Shown here in pieces: positions 8,527 to 19,068 of a stretch of DNA of 52,832 nucleotides. The notes beneath the pieces are model-generated. The model was not told the DNA's origin, ran no database searches, and saw only the letters and a list, made by a program, of their open reading frames with translations. Both the position numbers and the translations under genes were made by a program. Within the stretch, counting starts at the first letter, position 1, and every line of letters starts with the position of its first letter. The stretch is from Acidobacteriaceae bacterium (GTDB lineage Bacteria > Acidobacteriota > Terriglobia > Terriglobales > Acidobacteriaceae): NCBI GenBank assembly GCA_030040425.1, contig JASHTS010000024.1, forward strand, positions 1-52,832, given 5' to 3'.

Positions 8527-9600
8527 ATGATCGATCGCCTGGAACAGTTGGATCAGCGCTACGAGGAGCTGCAGGCGCAGTTCGCGCTGCCTGACGTGAT
8601 CAACGACCACGAGAAATACCAGAAGACCGCCAAGGCGCTGCGCGAGATCGAAGAGCCAGTGGAGAAATATCGCGAGCTGAAGCAGGTGCGCAAGGGGCTG
8701 GCCGAGGCGCGGGCGATGACCGGCGAGAGCGACGCGGAGATGCGCGAGCTGGCCGCAGCGGAGATTGCCGCCCTCGAGCCGCGCGAGCAGGCGCTCGAGG
8801 AAGAGCTGAAGCTGCTGCTGCTGCCGAAGGATCCGAACGATGAGAAGAACGTGATCCTGGAGATTCGCGCGGGTACGGGCGGCGATGAGGCTTCGCTGTT
8901 TGCGGCGGAGGTCTTCCGCATGTATTCGCGGTTCGCCGAGCAGCACCGCTGGAAGGTGGAGGTGCTGTCGCTTTCCGAGTCCGGCGTGGGCGGGTACAAG
9001 GAAGTGATCGCCATCGTGGAGGGCGAGCGCGTGTACTCGCAGTTGAAGTGGGAGAGCGGCGTGCATCGCGTGCAGCGGGTACCGGAGACCGAGCAGCAGG
9101 GGCGCGTGCACACTTCGGCGATCACGGTTGCCGTGCTGCCCGAAGCCGAAGAGGTAGACATCAGGATCGACGCCAAGGATTTGCGCATCGACACTTTCTG
9201 CTCGTCCGGGCCGGGCGGTCAGTCCGTGAATACCACCTACTCCGCGGTGCGCATCACGCACCTGCCGACGAACACCGTGGTGAGCTGCCAGGATGAAAAA
9301 TCGCAGATAAAGAACCGCGAGAAAGCGATGCGCGTGCTGCGTTCGCGGCTCTACGAAGTGGAACGGGAACGGCAGAACGCCGAGCTGGCCGCGGCGCGCA
9401 AATCGCAGGTGGGCTCGGGCGATCGCAGCGAGAAGATCCGCACCTACAACTTTCCGCAGAACCGGCTCACCGACCATCGCATCGGGCTGACCCTGCACCA
9501 GCTCGACCTGATCATGGAGGGCCGGCTGCAGCCCGTGGTCGACGCGCTGATTGCCCACTTCCAGGCCGAGCAACTCAAATCCGGCAGCCAGGCAGCGTGA
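8527..9600 (+). CDS. prfA: Peptide chain release factor 1
   Basis: RF1 ends translation at UAA and UAG. The 357-residue protein has the family length. It has an N-terminal coiled helical domain, then the codon-recognition motif PxT (PET, residues 186-188, in [15 protein letters not shown]), then the catalytic GGQ at 230-232 ([12 protein letters not shown]), whose Gln is methylated by PrmC. The PxT motif separates it from RF2 (SPF). The ATG at 8527 follows GGAGGGGG, so the open frame from 8461 is not used. prmC, which modifies this very Gln, overlaps the stop codon by four bases. Enzyme and modifier are therefore co-expressed. Confidence 0.97.
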   Translation: MIDRLEQLDQRYEELQAQFALPDVINDHEKYQKTAKALREIEEPVEKYRELKQVRKGLAEARAMTGESDAEMRELAAAEIAALEPREQALEEELKLLLLPKDPNDEKNVILEIRAGTGGDEASLFAAEVFRMYSRFAEQHRWKVEVLSLSESGVGGYKEVIAIVEGERVYSQLKWESGVHRVQRVPETEQQGRVHTSAITVAVLPEAEEVDIRIDAKDLRIDTFCSSGPGGQSVNTTYSAVRITHLPTNTVVSCQDEKSQIKNREKAMRVLRSRLYEVERERQNAELAAARKSQVGSGDRSEKIRTYNFPQNRLTDHRIGLTLHQLDLIMEGRLQPVVDALIAHFQAEQLKSGSQAA

Positions 9601-10571
9601 GACGCGCGATGCCGTTGAGCAAAGTACCGCAAGTGAAAGAGGCGGTTGCGCAGGCGACCGAGCGCTTGTCGCACGGCGTGCATCCCGAGCGTGCGCGGCA
9701 GGACGCGGAAATGCTTTTGCGATCGGTTCTCGGCAAAGATGCCGCGTGGATGATTGCGCATGGCAACGAGGAGATGCCGGAAGCGGCGATCCAGCCGCTC
9801 GCCGAGCGGGTGGAACGGCGGTCGTTCGGCGAGCCGATGCAATACATTCTCGGCGAGGCGGAGTTTTATAGAATGCCGTTTCGGGTGACCCGGGACGTGC
9901 TGATTCCGCGGCCGGAGACGGAGCTGGTGGTGGAGCAGGCGTTTCATCTAATGCCTGCCTTCACGCAGAGATCGAAGCGGTTTTTTGAAGTCCGCAGGGT
10001 TCACTCCTTCAGCCACGCCGAGGGAGGAGAGAGAATCAAAGATCGTCAGGTCGCGGGCTGGCCGCCGCGCATTCTCGACGTGGGCACTGGGTCCGGTTGC
10101 ATCCCGATCAGCATTGCGCACGATTGGTCCGAGGCGGCCATCACGGCTACGGATCTTTCCGCTAACGCGCTTGAGGTAGCTCGCTTCAATGCCGAACGGC
10201 TCGGCTACAGAGATCAGATTCGCTTCTTGCAGGGAGACCTGCTGGAGCCTGTGGCTGGCGAGAAGTTCGAATTGATCGTCTCCAATCCGCCGTATGTGGC
10301 GGTATGCGAGCGCGACTCGCTTGCTGTGGAGGTGCGCGATTACGAGCCGGCGCAGGCGCTCTTCGCAGGCGAGGATGGCCTGGCGGTGTACCGGCGGCTC
10401 ATTCCGGCAACGCACGATGCGCTGGTTCCCGAAGGATGGATTGCGCTCGAGATCGGCTATGGGCAGGAGGCAGGCGTGCGCGCGCTGCTCGCCGAAGCAG
10501 GATTCGACGCGATCGAGGTTGCGGCGGATTTGCAGGGGATTCCGCGGGTCGTTTCGGCGCGGCGGCCCTAG
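9597..10571 (+). CDS. prmC: Release factor glutamine methyltransferase PrmC, with an internal insert
   Basis: PrmC N5-methylates the Gln of the GGQ motif in release factors. The N-terminal helical domain (residues about 1-85) is followed by [14 protein letters not shown], the SAM loop [11 protein letters not shown] (159-169) and the catalytic SNPPYV (229-234). The GTG at 9597 overlaps the prfA stop (GTGA); an ATG at 9609 is the alternative. Between [10 protein letters not shown] and PPRILDVG there are about 35 extra residues (121-155, bases about 9957-10061). They are basic and of low complexity, where relatives such as the E. coli protein have a short linker. The reading frame is intact and all motifs remain, so the enzyme is probably active. 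Confidence 0.93.
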   Translation: MRRAMPLSKVPQVKEAVAQATERLSHGVHPERARQDAEMLLRSVLGKDAAWMIAHGNEEMPEAAIQPLAERVERRSFGEPMQYILGEAEFYRMPFRVTRDVLIPRPETELVVEQAFHLMPAFTQRSKRFFEVRRVHSFSHAEGGERIKDRQVAGWPPRILDVGTGSGCIPISIAHDWSEAAITATDLSANALEVARFNAERLGYRDQIRFLQGDLLEPVAGEKFELIVSNPPYVAVCERDSLAVEVRDYEPAQALFAGEDGLAVYRRLIPATHDALVPEGWIALEIGYGQEAGVRALLAEAGFDAIEVAADLQGIPRVVSARRP

Positions 10572-10580
10572 GTCGTGCTC

Positions 10581-11093
10581 TTACTTTGCGCGGCCGGTCT
10601 TGTCGAGCTGGCTCCAGAAGCCGAGATCGCGATTCTGCAGAGCCTTGGTGACATAGGCAATCTGGCCGTAGTGCTCGGAGAAGTGTTCGACGCAGTGGAA
10701 AATGGCGTAGACGCCGGTGACGGTGTAGCCCTGAATCTCGTAGGTCGCCAGCAGATCGGCTTCCGTTAGCGTCGCAAGAGCGGCTCCCGCTTCCTCTACG
10801 GTTGAGGAGAGACGCGCCAGCAATCCCGCGACCGGCACGGGACCGCGCTCGCTGAATTCGCTGGGCCGGTTGCGATTCTCCTCCCTGCGGTTGAATGCGG
10901 CCACGATCCACTGACCGACGTTGCCGTTGAGGTGAAGCAGCAGATTGCCGATGCTGTTGCTCGATTCATTGGGGCGCCACCAGAGCTGCTCCTCGGTCAG
11001 CGAGCAGACGCACTCGCGCAAACGCGGCCAGTGCTCGTCGACGAGGCTCTTGCGGGCGACATCGAGAAATAGGCTGGCGGTTTCCGTGGACAT
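10581..11093 (-). CDS. DinB-like (YfiT superfamily) metal-binding four-helix protein
   Basis: This is a 170-residue protein of the DinB/YfiT fold, a four-helix bundle that holds a divalent metal with three His. The visible candidates are the His of NLLLHLNGNV in helix 2 and the HxxxH of HCVEHFSEH in helix 4. WWRPNESSNSIGNLLLHL is typical of the group. Some relatives are thiol-dependent transferases (bacillithiol or mycothiol S-transferases), but many have no known role. AGAGGTT lies about seven bases before the ATG. It converges with prmC with a nine-base gap and precedes ndk on the same strand. Confidence 0.85.
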   Translation of the reverse strand: MSTETASLFLDVARKSLVDEHWPRLRECVCSLTEEQLWWRPNESSNSIGNLLLHLNGNVGQWIVAAFNRREENRNRPSEFSERGPVPVAGLLARLSSTVEEAGAALATLTEADLLATYEIQGYTVTGVYAIFHCVEHFSEHYGQIAYVTKALQNRDLGFWSQLDKTGRAK

Positions 11094-11132
11094 AAAGGCA
11101 ACCTCTCAGGAGGGGCCGGCGGAGGATGGAGA

Positions 11133-11549
11133 TTAAATCAACTCGTAACCGGCGAACCAGTAGCCGATTTCGAAGGCGGCCGTGTCTTCGGCGTCGGAGC
11201 CGTGAATGGCGTTCTCCTGAATAGACGCAGCAAACTTCTTGCGGATGGTTCCCTCCTCGGCGTTTGTTGGATTGGTAGCGCCCATGAGCTTGCGCAGGTC
11301 GGCGATGGCATTGTCTTTCTCGAGCACCATGAGGACGAGCGGACCTGAGGCCATGAAGGCGCAAAGGTCGTCGAAGAACGGCCGTTCTTTATGGACAGCG
11401 TAAAAACCCTCGGCTTCGCGCTTCGAGATGGACTGCTTTTTGATGGCGGCAATACGGAACCCGGCCTTGTCGATCTCGGCGAGAATGGCGCCGGTATGGC
11501 CGTTGCGGACCGCGTCGGGCTTGACGATGCTGAACGTGCGTTGCGGCAC
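11133..11549 (-). CDS. ndk: Nucleoside-diphosphate kinase
   Basis: Ndk transfers the gamma phosphate of ATP to NDPs through a phospho-histidine. At 138 residues it has the family length. It begins [11 protein letters not shown], has the Kpn-loop region around residues 85-105 and the active-site His116 in NAIHGSD. The start is GTG at 11549, with CAGGAG about nine bases upstream. The C terminus [15 protein letters not shown] is the usual end. Confidence 0.97.
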   Translation of the reverse strand: MPQRTFSIVKPDAVRNGHTGAILAEIDKAGFRIAAIKKQSISKREAEGFYAVHKERPFFDDLCAFMASGPLVLMVLEKDNAIADLRKLMGATNPTNAEEGTIRKKFAASIQENAIHGSDAEDTAAFEIGYWFAGYELI

Positions 11550-11667
11550 TTGCGTTTGCTCCTGAAAGACCCTGCACTGGCTTCATTGTAAGGGTTGGGC
11601 GTTCGGGACCAGGTAATGGAACTTAGTGGGAAGGCGCAACGTATTTCAACACGCAGGAGGGGCGGCC

Positions 11668-11934
11668 ATGCCGAACAGCAGCAATCCCTTCCTGGAAAGC
11701 ATTCTCGGTTCGTTGACCTCTTCAATCCTCGATCTCGCCAGTGCGTTCGCCTGGATTGTGCCGGCAATTGTTTGCACAATCCTGTTCCTGGCGGTATGTA
11801 TGTTGCTTTGCTGGATCGCCGACGATTTGCTCGTGGAACTTCCATGGCTCAGTGGCCCGCGATTCATCTTTCACTGGGCGCACAGGGAACTGAGGCCGTC
11901 CGAGGATGAATCGATCGGAAAGTCTCTGCGATAA
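11668..11934 (+). CDS. Small hypothetical membrane protein
   Basis: This is an 88-residue protein with no family I recognise. A long hydrophobic stretch (about residues 28-55, AFAWIVPAIVCTILFLAVCM and following) would cross the membrane once or as a tight hairpin. The tail is soluble and charged (HWAHRELRPSEDESIGKSLR). AGGAGG lies seven to eight bases before the ATG at 11668, which is why that start is preferred to the upstream one at 11626. It stands alone on the plus strand between ndk and sucD, which both run the other way. A real gene is likely from the ribosome-binding site; its function is unknown. Confidence 0.55.
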   Translation: MPNSSNPFLESILGSLTSSILDLASAFAWIVPAIVCTILFLAVCMLLCWIADDLLVELPWLSGPRFIFHWAHRELRPSEDESIGKSLR

Positions 11935-11943
11935 GCCGCTGCG

Positions 11944-12819
11944 CTATCCCTTCCCGAGGACTTTTGCCATCGTTTCACCGATTTCAGCCGGTGAAACCAC
12001 GACGTGGATGCCGGCAGCCTTCATGGCCTTCATCTTGTCGGCCGCGGTGCCTTGGCCGCCCGAGATGATAGCGCCGGCGTGGCCCATGCGGCGGCCGGGC
12101 GGCGCGGTCTGGCCGGCGATGAAGCCGACGACGGGCTTTTTGACGTGCTGCTTCACAAAGGCCGCGGCGGCCTCCTCGTTGGTGCCGCCGATTTCGCCGA
12201 TTATGATGATGGCTTCCGTGGTGGGGTCGTCGTTCAGCAGCTTGAGGGCATCGATGTGCGTGGTGCCGACGATGGGATCGCCGCCGATACCGATGGCTGT
12301 GGACTGGCCGATGCCGCGCTGCGTGAGCTGATGGACGGCTTCATACGTCAGCGTGCCCGAGCGCGAGACGATGCCGATGACGCCCTCTTTGTGGATGCGG
12401 CCGGGCATGATGCCGATCTTCGCTTTGCCGGGCGAGATGACGCCGGGACAGTTGGGGCCGATGAGGCGCGATTTCGAAGTACGCAGTTTGGCCCAGACCT
12501 TGACCATGTCGAGCGTGGGAATGCCTTCGGTGATGCAGACGATGAGGGGAATGCCCGCGTCCTCGGCTTCGAGAATGGCGTCGGCGGCGAAGGGCGGGGG
12601 CACGAAGATCATGGTCGCGTTGGCGCCGGTGGTTTTCACGGCGTCGGCCACCGTGTTGAAGACCGGCCAGCCTTCGTGAGTTGTTCCTCCTTTGCCGGGA
12701 GTCACTCCTCCGACCACTTTCGTTCCATATTCAGCACATCCCTTCGCATGGAAAGTGCCTTCTTTTCCCGTGATGCCCTGCACGATCAATCGAGTATTGT
12801 TATCCACCAAAACAGACAT
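11944..12819 (-). CDS. sucD: Succinate-CoA ligase, alpha subunit
   Basis: SucD binds CoA and carries the phospho-histidine of succinyl-CoA synthetase, which makes ATP or GTP from succinyl-CoA in the TCA cycle. At 291 residues it has the family length. It has the Rossmann CoA site ([12 protein letters not shown]), [12 protein letters not shown], and the active His247 in [10 protein letters not shown]. It follows sucC after one base, so both are made from one mRNA. Confidence 0.97.
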   Translation of the reverse strand: MSVLVDNNTRLIVQGITGKEGTFHAKGCAEYGTKVVGGVTPGKGGTTHEGWPVFNTVADAVKTTGANATMIFVPPPFAADAILEAEDAGIPLIVCITEGIPTLDMVKVWAKLRTSKSRLIGPNCPGVISPGKAKIGIMPGRIHKEGVIGIVSRSGTLTYEAVHQLTQRGIGQSTAIGIGGDPIVGTTHIDALKLLNDDPTTEAIIIIGEIGGTNEEAAAAFVKQHVKKPVVGFIAGQTAPPGRRMGHAGAIISGGQGTAADKMKAMKAAGIHVVVSPAEIGETMAKVLGKG

Positions 12820-12820
12820 A

Positions 12821-14002
<1,182 letters not shown>

Positions 14003-14148
14003 CTTGTCGGGAATCGCCCCAAGCGCCGGACGGGAAGAATGCGGCGCGAACGCTGCCGGGGCAGCGATACTCACAAAGTGTAAATTGGCGGCCAGAGGGC
14101 GGGCAAACGCAGAACGGGCGCAGGGGCGCGCCATTACCATGGAGTGGT

Positions 14149-15213
14149 ATGAGTTTCCTCAAAGAAATGCTGCGCCCGCTAGCCGAGGACGGTGCGGCGC
14201 TCACGCGCGAGCAGGCGGCCCAGGTGCTCGAGGAGATCCTTACCGGCACCGTGCCGGAGGTGGAGACGGCGGCGCTGCTGGCGGTGCTGGCCACGCGCGG
14301 CGAGCAGGCGCCGGAACTGGCTGGCTTTGTGGAGGTGATGCGGGCGCGCGTGGTGCCGCTTCCGCTCACCGACGCGGAGCGGACGGAGCTGGTGGACGTG
14401 GTGGGCACGGGCGGAGGCGGACCGCTCACCTTCAATATCTCTTCAGGCGCGGCGCTGGTGGCCGCAGCGGCGGGGGCGAAGGTGGCCAAGCACGGCAACC
14501 GCGCGGTGACCTCGCGATGCGGCTCGGCCGATGTGCTGGAGGCACTGGGTGTGCCGATCGAGCTCGAGCCGGAACTGGCAGTGGAGTGCCTGCGCGAGAC
14601 CGGATTCATGTTTCTGTTTGCGCCGCGGTATCACCCCGCGATGAAAGCGGTGGGGCCGCTGAGAAAGGCGTTGGGATTCCGGACCATCTTCAACCTGTGC
14701 GGGCCGCTGACCAATCCGGCGGGCGCGCGGACGCAGGTGATCGGAGTGCTGGCGCCGAGCAAGGTGCTGCTGGTGGGGCGCACATTGGCGGCACTGGGCG
14801 CAAAACGGGCATTTGTGGTGCATGGGACGGATGGGATCGACGAGCTGACGACGACCGGCGAATCGGTGGTGGCGCGCATCGAGCAGACGGAAACCGGCGA
14901 GACGACGATGAAAGCCGCGCGGGTAACGCCGGAGATGGCGGGGCTGCCTCGCGCCGCGCTCTCTCAGTTCGTCGGCTGCGATGTGCCGACAAACGCGGCC
15001 TTGCTTTATGACGTGCTGACCGGGATCACCGGCGCGCGGCGCGACATTGTGCTGCTGAACGCGGCGGCCGCGCTGGTGGCTGCGGGACTGGCCGAGGATT
15101 TGAAGCAGGGCGTAGCCATGGGAGCCGAGGCGATCGATTCGGGACAGGCAGCGGCGACGCTGGCCAAGCTGCGCGCATTCGGGGAAAAACACCCGGCGGC
15201 GAAAAAGCAATAG
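14149..15213 (+). CDS. trpD: Anthranilate phosphoribosyltransferase
   Basis: TrpD joins anthranilate to PRPP, the second committed step of tryptophan synthesis. The 354-residue protein has the N-terminal helical domain, then the PRPP loop VGTGGGG and [15 protein letters not shown], then [21 protein letters not shown]. Further on come the anthranilate-side [21 protein letters not shown] and the metal-binding [12 protein letters not shown]. The ATG at 14149 has GGAG four bases upstream. No other trp gene is in the window, so the pathway genes are split. Confidence 0.96.
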   Translation: MSFLKEMLRPLAEDGAALTREQAAQVLEEILTGTVPEVETAALLAVLATRGEQAPELAGFVEVMRARVVPLPLTDAERTELVDVVGTGGGGPLTFNISSGAALVAAAAGAKVAKHGNRAVTSRCGSADVLEALGVPIELEPELAVECLRETGFMFLFAPRYHPAMKAVGPLRKALGFRTIFNLCGPLTNPAGARTQVIGVLAPSKVLLVGRTLAALGAKRAFVVHGTDGIDELTTTGESVVARIEQTETGETTMKAARVTPEMAGLPRAALSQFVGCDVPTNAALLYDVLTGITGARRDIVLLNAAAALVAAGLAEDLKQGVAMGAEAIDSGQAAATLAKLRAFGEKHPAAKKQ

Positions 15214-15292
15214 AAGAGGCCGTTTTTCTTTCGCCTGCGTCTATTCTCCGGTTAATAGTTCCCCTTCGTATCGAGATCAAGGAGGTATTGCC

Positions 15293-16042
15293 ATGCAGAG
15301 ATTTGTGTCGGCTCTCGCCTGCGCGGGGACTGGCTTGGCGTTTGTGCTTCCAGCTCCGGCCCAGACTATCCAAATCGACAAGACCAACAAGACCATTGCC
15401 ATCAGCACGACGGATGAGGCAACAGCGACAGCGGATATCGCAGCCGTGACGGTGGGCTTCGAGGTCTTCCGGCCGGACTATCACTCGGCGTACGCCGATG
15501 GGGGAAAGATTTCGCACGCCGTGATGGACGCGCTGCATAAATCCGGAGTAGATGACAAAAGCATTGAGAGCACGGGGCAGAGCCTGCAGCGCAACACAGA
15601 ATTCGACGACAAGGATACCAAGGAGATGCGGGCGGCAAAGCAGTTTGTCTTCAGCCAGTCTTGGGAGGTGAGCGTGCCGCCGCAATCTGCCGCCGAAGTG
15701 ATTCGCGTGGCTGTCGCCGCGGGCGCAAACAAGAGCGGCGCCATCGACTGGAGGCTCTCCGATCGCAAAGCGCTGCAGGCCAAAGCCGCCGCGAATGCAC
15801 TGGTGAAAGCAAGAGCGGTCGCAAGCCGGATGGCCGACGGACTGCACGTGAAGCTGGGAGACTTGGTTTATGCAAGCAATCAGGCGCCTGTTGTGCCCCT
15901 TTTTCCTCCAAGGCCGGGACTCACAGTAGACACTTCCGAGTCTACGATTGGAGTCCAACCCAACCTGCTCCCAGCCCTCGAAATCCGCCCGCAGACCATC
16001 CGCGAAGAGGCCACGGTCTACGCCGTCTTCGCCATCGAATAG
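15293..16042 (+). CDS. SIMPL domain (DUF541) periplasmic protein
   Basis: This is a 249-residue exported protein. A signal peptide of about 23 residues ends at PAPA-QT. The body has the SIMPL pattern: TDEATATADIAAVTVGFEV near the start of the mature chain, then GVDDKSIESTGQSL, SQSWEVSVPPQSAAEVIRVAVAAGA and a long Ala-rich helix. Members (BP26-like) form oligomeric channels or rings in the periplasm; their physiological role is poorly known. AGGAGG stands eight bases before the ATG. Its end is seven bases from the convergent anti-sigma-like gene. Confidence 0.85.
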   Translation: MQRFVSALACAGTGLAFVLPAPAQTIQIDKTNKTIAISTTDEATATADIAAVTVGFEVFRPDYHSAYADGGKISHAVMDALHKSGVDDKSIESTGQSLQRNTEFDDKDTKEMRAAKQFVFSQSWEVSVPPQSAAEVIRVAVAAGANKSGAIDWRLSDRKALQAKAAANALVKARAVASRMADGLHVKLGDLVYASNQAPVVPLFPPRPGLTVDTSESTIGVQPNLLPALEIRPQTIREEATVYAVFAIE

Positions 16043-16048
16043 AACCGC

Positions 16049-16444
16049 TCAGAGGATTCTCGAGTGCTGCGTCAAACGGCTCGAAAACCACCAGGAAAGC
16101 AGTGCCAGTACGCACGCCAGAGCGACCCAGCCCGCCTGCGTGAGATCGCGACTGGCGAAGACGGGCAAGTGCGGGGCGGCGAAGGAGGCGTGGCGAATCG
16201 CCTGCGGCAAATAACGGACGAGCTCGAACGCGCCCCAGCCGAAGACTCCAACGGCGAGCCCGAAGCCGGGCAGCATGCGCTTCCAGGGAAAGGGAATGGG
16301 TGGAGGCGCGGCGGCTTGCTCGCGCACCCGCTCCATCACGCTGGAGACGAAGCCTGAAGACGGAACAAGCTGTTCGTCGGCGGAGAGGATGCGATCGATC
16401 GGGTCGAAATTCGCGCCAAGGTTCTTCTTAGGACCGTTATTCAT
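16049..16444 (-). CDS. Putative membrane anti-sigma partner of the ECF sigma factor
   Basis: This is a 131-residue protein that follows the sigma gene after two bases. An N-terminal cytoplasmic part (DPIDRILSADEQLVPSSGFVSSVMERVREQA) resembles the start of several acidobacterial anti-sigma proteins. Two hydrophobic segments follow (around residues 57-77 and 103-122). No zinc-binding HxxxCxxC is present, so it is not a ZAS-type factor. GGAG lies about seven bases before the ATG at 16444. A TTG two codons earlier is less likely. The role is inferred from operon position and layout only. Confidence 0.6.
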   Translation of the reverse strand: MNNGPKKNLGANFDPIDRILSADEQLVPSSGFVSSVMERVREQAAAPPPIPFPWKRMLPGFGLAVGVFGWGAFELVRYLPQAIRHASFAAPHLPVFASRDLTQAGWVALACVLALLSWWFSSRLTQHSRIL

Positions 16445-16446
16445 AG

Positions 16447-17067
16447 TCAATCTCCGATCTCGGAGCCGCGTTGTGCCGATGCGGTCAGTTCGTTGAGATG
16501 GGGAAAGCGCCGGCGGAGCAACTCACGGGCGCGCGCGAGACGGGCCTTCATCGTACCTTCCGGCATGCGCAGCGTTCGGGCTGCGGAGCCCATATCCATT
16601 TCATGGAAATAGAAGAGAATGACCGGCTCGCGATAGCGGGGTGGTAACGTGAGCACGGCGCGGCGCAGGCGCTCGCCCATTTGACGCTCATGGAGCTCGT
16701 CGTGCTGCTGTGCAGGGCGGATGGGCTCGGCTACTTCCTCGAGCGGCAGGTTCACCGTGGGAAAGCGCTTGAGCTCGGAGCGGTAGACATTGGCCGCGAG
16801 CGCGAAGAGCCAGGTGGAGAAACTGGATTCCCGGCGCCAGGAGGCAAGGCCGCGCCAGGCGCGCACGAGCGCGTCCTGCGCCATCTCCTCCGCGCGGTTG
16901 CGATCGCGGCAATAGCGCCACGCCATGTTCACAAGCGGGCCCTGCCAGCGGCGCACGATGCCTTCGAACGCGGCGACGTCTCCGGAGAGGACGCGGGATA
17001 CGTCGGCCGCATCCTGAGAGGCCAGGTCTTGAGGCGCACCCGCTCGGGTTGCTGTCAGTTCGGCCAT
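16447..17067 (-). CDS. ECF-type RNA polymerase sigma factor (RpoE-like)
   Basis: This is a 206-residue group-4 sigma factor that directs RNA polymerase to stress or envelope promoters. Region 2 spans about residues 34-100 (FEGIVRRWQGPLVNMAWRYC, then RAEEMAQDALVRAWRGL and FSTWLFALAANVYRSELKR). Region 4 covers about 130-185 (LTLPPRYREPVILFYFHEMD, MGSAARTLRMPEGTMKARLARAREL). The next gene encodes a small membrane protein placed as its regulator. No target promoters can be named from this window. Confidence 0.93.
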   Translation of the reverse strand: MAELTATRAGAPQDLASQDAADVSRVLSGDVAAFEGIVRRWQGPLVNMAWRYCRDRNRAEEMAQDALVRAWRGLASWRRESSFSTWLFALAANVYRSELKRFPTVNLPLEEVAEPIRPAQQHDELHERQMGERLRRAVLTLPPRYREPVILFYFHEMDMGSAARTLRMPEGTMKARLARARELLRRRFPHLNELTASAQRGSEIGD

Positions 17068-17218
17068 CTCCGTTCGGTGAGACAGTGAGATTCCCGTGGC
17101 GGTTGCAATTTTATTGCGGGTACCCGCAGAAAAAGAAAATGCAACCGCGCCGAGAGCGATCCTGTCTTACCGCTCGCATGGGGAAGAAGGATATCCGAGG
17201 CAGAAAGAGGAGGATGGT

Positions 17219-17656
17219 ATGACCGGATTGGCATTGGCATTTTTCCAAGAGCCGCAATTAAGCAACATCGGCATGTGGATGTTCCTTTCGATCGGCGCTG
17301 TGTCGTTGTTTGTGGTGTTCATTCCGCTGGTCACGTGGATCGGCAACAGGCGCAAGGAACGCGAGGCCTTTTACAAAGCAGAGACGCTGCGCCGCGTGGC
17401 CGAGTCTTCGGGCGAGGGCGCAAAGACGGCTTTTGAGATGTTGCGGATGGAGAGCCGCACGGAGCGGCTGAAGGCGCGCGAAGGGTTAAAGGTCGGCGGT
17501 CTGATCAACGTGGGCGTGGGGGTGGGCTTGATCATCTTTCTGCGCTTTCTGCTTGGTACCGGCGACGGCTCGCCGTGGCTCTGCGGATTGATTCCGGGTT
17601 TCGTTGGCGTAGCGATGCTGATCTACGTATTTTTCATGGCGGGGCCAATCGAGTGA
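17219..17656 (+). CDS. Small membrane protein, DUF6249-like
   Basis: This is a 145-residue inner-membrane protein. A hydrophobic segment at about residues 18-40 is followed by a charged helix (GNRRKEREAFYKAETLRRVAES, in part). A hairpin of two further hydrophobic stretches lies at about residues 92-140. The layout, with one helix, a KAE-type cytoplasmic linker and two closing helices, resembles DUF6249 proteins. I base this on pattern only. AGGAGG sits five bases before the ATG, which rules out the upstream start at 17096. It is transcribed divergently from the ECF sigma gene. Function unknown. Confidence 0.65.
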   Translation: MTGLALAFFQEPQLSNIGMWMFLSIGAVSLFVVFIPLVTWIGNRRKEREAFYKAETLRRVAESSGEGAKTAFEMLRMESRTERLKAREGLKVGGLINVGVGVGLIIFLRFLLGTGDGSPWLCGLIPGFVGVAMLIYVFFMAGPIE

Positions 17657-17696
17657 GGGCCGCGTTCGGCGCGCCAGGGCGTGTGTATAGTGGGTT

Positions 17697-19046
17697 GTGC
17701 CCAAAACGCCTTCCCTTCGCGCCGCTAATCGAACGGGATCGCATGTGCGCGCCGGTTCTGCCGGGAACCCGCTCGATCATGGCGTCCATCGCGCGTTCTG
17801 GCGGCTGGCGCCGTACCTGATGGCGCTCTATATCGTTTCGTTTCTCGACCGCGCCAATGTCGGCTTTGCCAAGCAGGCGCTGGCTGCGTCCGTGGGCATC
17901 TCTGAGAGCACCTACGCGCTGGGCGCGGGATTGTTTTTCCTCACTTATTCGACTTTCGGATTTCCCAGCAATCTGATTCTGCACCGCATTGGCGCGAAGA
18001 TCTGGATTTCGTTTCTGCTGGGGGGTTGGGGACTGGCGTCGATGGCGACCATGTTCGTCACCGGCAGCGCGTCGTTCTATGCGCTGCGGCTGCTGCTGGG
18101 TGTGCTGGAAGCGGGATTCTTTCCGGGAACGATTCTCTATCTCACCTACTGGTTTCCCAATCGCATTCGCGGCGAGATCACAGGATTCTTCTATTTGGGC
18201 GTGCCGTTGTCGCTGGTTCTCGGCGGACCGCTTTCCGGGCTGCTGCTCGAAATTCATACCAGAGGCGGGCTCGAGGGCTGGCAGTGGATGTTTCTGGTGG
18301 AGGGGTCCCTGGCGACGGCGATGGGCGCGGTGTCGTTCTTCTTCCTGGAGAACAAGCCGGCCGAGGCGCGCTGGTTGCCGGACAATGAAATGCAGGCGCT
18401 GACGGCGGCGCTGGCCGCGGAAGAACAGGAACGGCGCGCGGCCGGCCCGGTGCATTTGCTGCCGATGTTGCGCAATCCGCGTGTGCTGCGATTTGTGCTG
18501 ATTTATTTCATGATCCAGATGAGCATCTACGGCGCGATTTTCTATCTGCCGGCGGAGATCTCCGCGCTGATGCACAAACCGCAGGGAATCGAAGTGGGCG
18601 CGGTGAGCGCGATTCCGTGGATCTGCGCCACGATTGCCTGCTACTGGCTGCCGAAGCGGGCGGACCGCAAGAAAAATCATCGCACCATGGCGGCGTGGGT
18701 GCTCTTCGCGGGCGGATGCGCGAGCCTGGCGTTTCCCACCGCAGGTCCGCTTCTGGGGCTGGTGGCGCTTTCGATCGCAGTCTCGAGCTTCGTCGCCGTG
18801 CAGCCGCTCTTTTGGACCTTCCCCACCGGCTACCTGGCAGACAAGGCGAAAGCGGGCGGAATTGCGCTGGTGGGAACAGGAAACCTGGGCGGTTTTCTGG
18901 CGCCGAACCTGAAGGTGTGGGCCGATGAATTTTTCCACTCGCCGAATGCGGGCTTGTATGTGCTGGCCGGCATCACGGTGCTGAACGCCGGACTGATTGC
19001 GCTCACCAAGACCGGTCCGGCGCGCGTGACGCCGCGCTTAGAATAG
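17697..19046 (+). CDS. MFS transporter, anion:cation symporter (ACS) type
   Basis: This is a 449-residue carrier with about 12 predicted helices. The N-terminal SFLDRANVGFAK is the ACS-family signature (hexuronate, galactonate, tartrate, phthalate and similar carboxylates). GLFFLTYSTFGFPSNLILHRIGAK and FPGTILYLTYWFPNRIRGEITGFF agree. It starts at GTG 17697. TATAGT at 17686-17691, five bases upstream, suggests a leaderless mRNA. larE begins 22 bases after the stop, so carrier and Lar maturation genes are probably expressed together. Import of a hydroxy-acid substrate for a Lar-type racemase is a reasonable inference. Confidence 0.88.
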   Translation: MPKTPSLRAANRTGSHVRAGSAGNPLDHGVHRAFWRLAPYLMALYIVSFLDRANVGFAKQALAASVGISESTYALGAGLFFLTYSTFGFPSNLILHRIGAKIWISFLLGGWGLASMATMFVTGSASFYALRLLLGVLEAGFFPGTILYLTYWFPNRIRGEITGFFYLGVPLSLVLGGPLSGLLLEIHTRGGLEGWQWMFLVEGSLATAMGAVSFFFLENKPAEARWLPDNEMQALTAALAAEEQERRAAGPVHLLPMLRNPRVLRFVLIYFMIQMSIYGAIFYLPAEISALMHKPQGIEVGAVSAIPWICATIACYWLPKRADRKKNHRTMAAWVLFAGGCASLAFPTAGPLLGLVALSIAVSSFVAVQPLFWTFPTGYLADKAKAGGIALVGTGNLGGFLAPNLKVWADEFFHSPNAGLYVLAGITVLNAGLIALTKTGPARVTPRLE

Positions 19047-19068
19047 AGCAAAGCATATAATCGCTGCC

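Noticed and set aside
8494..9573. 359-residue frame antisense to prfA
   Set aside because: Full overlap with a well-matched RF1 gene and no recognisable domain.
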